Assembly (NCBI GenBank): GCA_950022655.1
Contig: OX465587.1
Coordinates: 25,671,716-25,735,715, forward strand
Source of the DNA: Alentia gelatinosa
Lineage: Eukaryota > Annelida > Polychaeta > Phyllodocida > Polynoidae
Direction of reading: 5' to 3'
DNA: 64,000 nucleotides
A model generated the notes under the pieces. That model did not search any database, had not been told where the DNA came from, and saw only the letters and a program-made list of their open reading frames with translations. The translations under genes and the position numbers were made by a program. Position 1 is the first letter of the stretch. The number at the start of each line of letters is the position of its first letter. Below, one piece after another: positions 63,401-64,000 of this stretch.

Positions 63401-63956
63401 GAGCTTTGTGGAGACCTACTACGCTAAATATGGAAGTGCTGAGTCTGAGCTCTAACCTCTCTTTGAATATAAGTGATCTCTACCTAATTGACTCTTTTTA
63501 TCTCCGGCAGTCTATAGTGTTGTTTGTTTGTATTGTGTGTTTGCTCTGAAACCACCCTGCCTGATCAACTGTGTAGTGCCCACATAGTGCAGGCTCCTGT
63601 CGCCTGTCACTCCCACCACAGTAAGAAATTACTGGTGAAAGTTCTACCCAAAACTAGGCATAAGGTTTGGTCAAACCTGTATATGTATATGTCTATGTAT
63701 ATGTTTGCGCATGTCTTCTTGCCCTACTATGTCAAGTCTAAGTCTTTGTCCTCTTGACGCATGTTGTTTGAAAATCATATACTTGTATGTGAAACCTTAC
63801 GTCAATAAACACTTTACCAAAAAAAAAATCAATTAACGCACTCACCTGCTCCGCCGTTCCCCCCACTTTTTCTGCCCGTGCTATGAGGCCCGTGATGTCA
63901 TTTCCCGGGTGTGACCAGAGAACAAGGCGGCTCGCCCGACCCTCTCCATCAGCCAG
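57439..63956 (-). CDS. PhyH-family Fe(II)/2-oxoglutarate dioxygenase (5'-partial)
   Basis: Minus-strand exons: about 63956-63846, 60617-60526, 60310-60220, 59353-59224, 58673-58522, 57555-57439; stop TAA. Phases join throughout; the 5' border of the first exon is uncertain. The family oxidises small substrates with Fe(II), O2 and 2-oxoglutarate. Visible motifs: [11 protein letters not shown] in the first exon; [10 protein letters not shown] spanning the second and third, giving the metal-binding H-x-[12 protein letters not shown] in the fifth with the distal His; and the RRW Arg expected to bind 2-oxoglutarate. From memory it resembles invertebrate proteins annotated L-proline trans-4-hydroxylase-like, but the substrate is not shown by the sequence. 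No signal peptide can be judged because the start is missing. The 3.2 kb intron 60618-63845 holds two LINE fragments and a foldback element. Confidence 0.88.
57690..57970. mobile_element. MITE with GGCCTGGCGTCCACC termini, TAA target duplication
   Basis: GGCCTGGCGTCCACCTACTG faces GTAGGTGGACGCCGGGCC at the right end, and both sides are flanked by TAA (57687-57689, 57971-57973). It lies in the last intron of the PhyH gene. The TSD size suggests a PIF/Harbinger-type element, though the termini differ from 57003-57190. Confidence 0.8.
60931..61690 (-). mobile_element. non-LTR retrotransposon fragment, reverse-transcriptase C-terminal part
   Basis: The minus-strand frame contains [18 protein letters not shown], then [16 protein letters not shown], the conserved YLG motif after the RT fingers-palm region, and [10 protein letters not shown] and [13 protein letters not shown], typical of the RT thumb region. 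The continuation ([12 protein letters not shown]) is in another frame after about 61188, so there is a frameshift. It is 5'-truncated and dead. Confidence 0.88.
62201..62535 (+). mobile_element. bipartite foldback element, family F
   Basis: The module 62201-62392 is bounded by TTTATTATCCACCTAATA and AGGTGGATAATAAAT. It is followed by a hairpin of about 143 bases (62393-62535) with arms CAATATAGACTGGTTTCAGA and TCTGAAACCAGTCTATATTG. It has the same plan and nearly the same terminal pattern as family A, but unrelated arms. Confidence 0.88.
62640..63830 (+). mobile_element. 5'-truncated LINE: RT C-terminal part and 3' UTR with poly(A)
   Basis: The frame 62640-63332 encodes [42 protein letters not shown] and [12 protein letters not shown], the RT palm-thumb signatures of a non-LTR element. 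A frameshift near 63290 moves the conserved [10 protein letters not shown] end into another frame, which stops at TAA 63424-63426. A 3' UTR follows with AATAAA at 63804-63809 and a run of A at 63820-63828. It differs in sequence from the minus-strand fragment at 60931-61690. Confidence 0.9.
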
Positions 63957-64000
63957 CTTCAACCATACGACCAAAACATAAAACTAGTGCCATGCTTGAT

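Overview
The window looks like nuclear DNA from an invertebrate deuterostome. Its genes are spread over many small GT-AG exons, intergenic DNA is AT-rich, coding exons are GC-rich, and miniature DNA transposons and non-LTR retrotransposon fragments are frequent. The gene set (a metazoan TRAPPC11, death-domain and sushi-domain genes, a marine-invertebrate type PhyH dioxygenase) would fit a lancelet (Branchiostoma), but this is an inference. I found no rRNA, CRISPR array or bacterial-type operon.

Layout. (1) 186-24971, plus strand: 27 phase-consistent exons of TRAPPC11, a vesicle-tethering subunit; the first exons lie upstream of the window. (2) 24972-29892: no convincing gene. (3) 29893-30906, plus: a single-exon, membrane-anchored FkbM-type methyltransferase. 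(4) 33690-38244, minus: a gene with two death domains and a proline-rich tail; its 5' exons were not found. (5) 38245-47307: no convincing host gene; holds TIR elements, a minisatellite and LINE debris. (6) 47308-55925, minus: a complete nine-exon gene for a secreted or surface protein with four sushi (CCP) domains, built from a duplicated three-exon module. (7) 57439 to about 63956, minus: six exons of a PhyH-family Fe(II)/2-oxoglutarate dioxygenase whose 5' end lies outside the window; its first visible intron holds two LINE fragments.

The genes are not an operon and show no shared pathway: one trafficking factor, two enzymes, one death-fold adaptor or receptor tail, and one CCP protein. 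The last two are of types often used in innate immunity.

The most unusual content is in the introns and spacers. Several families of bipartite foldback elements recur at 15.7, 23.1, 24.1, 33.3, 35.8, 53.7-55.3 and 62.2 kb. Each full copy has a roughly 130-190 bp module bounded by inverted repeats, joined to an imperfect hairpin of about 130-150 bp. In most copies the hairpin apex is a tiny G/C stem closing about three bases. The families differ in sequence but share this plan. TRAPPC11 also has one intron with tandem copies of its 5' splice site and another with tandem copies of its 3' splice site.
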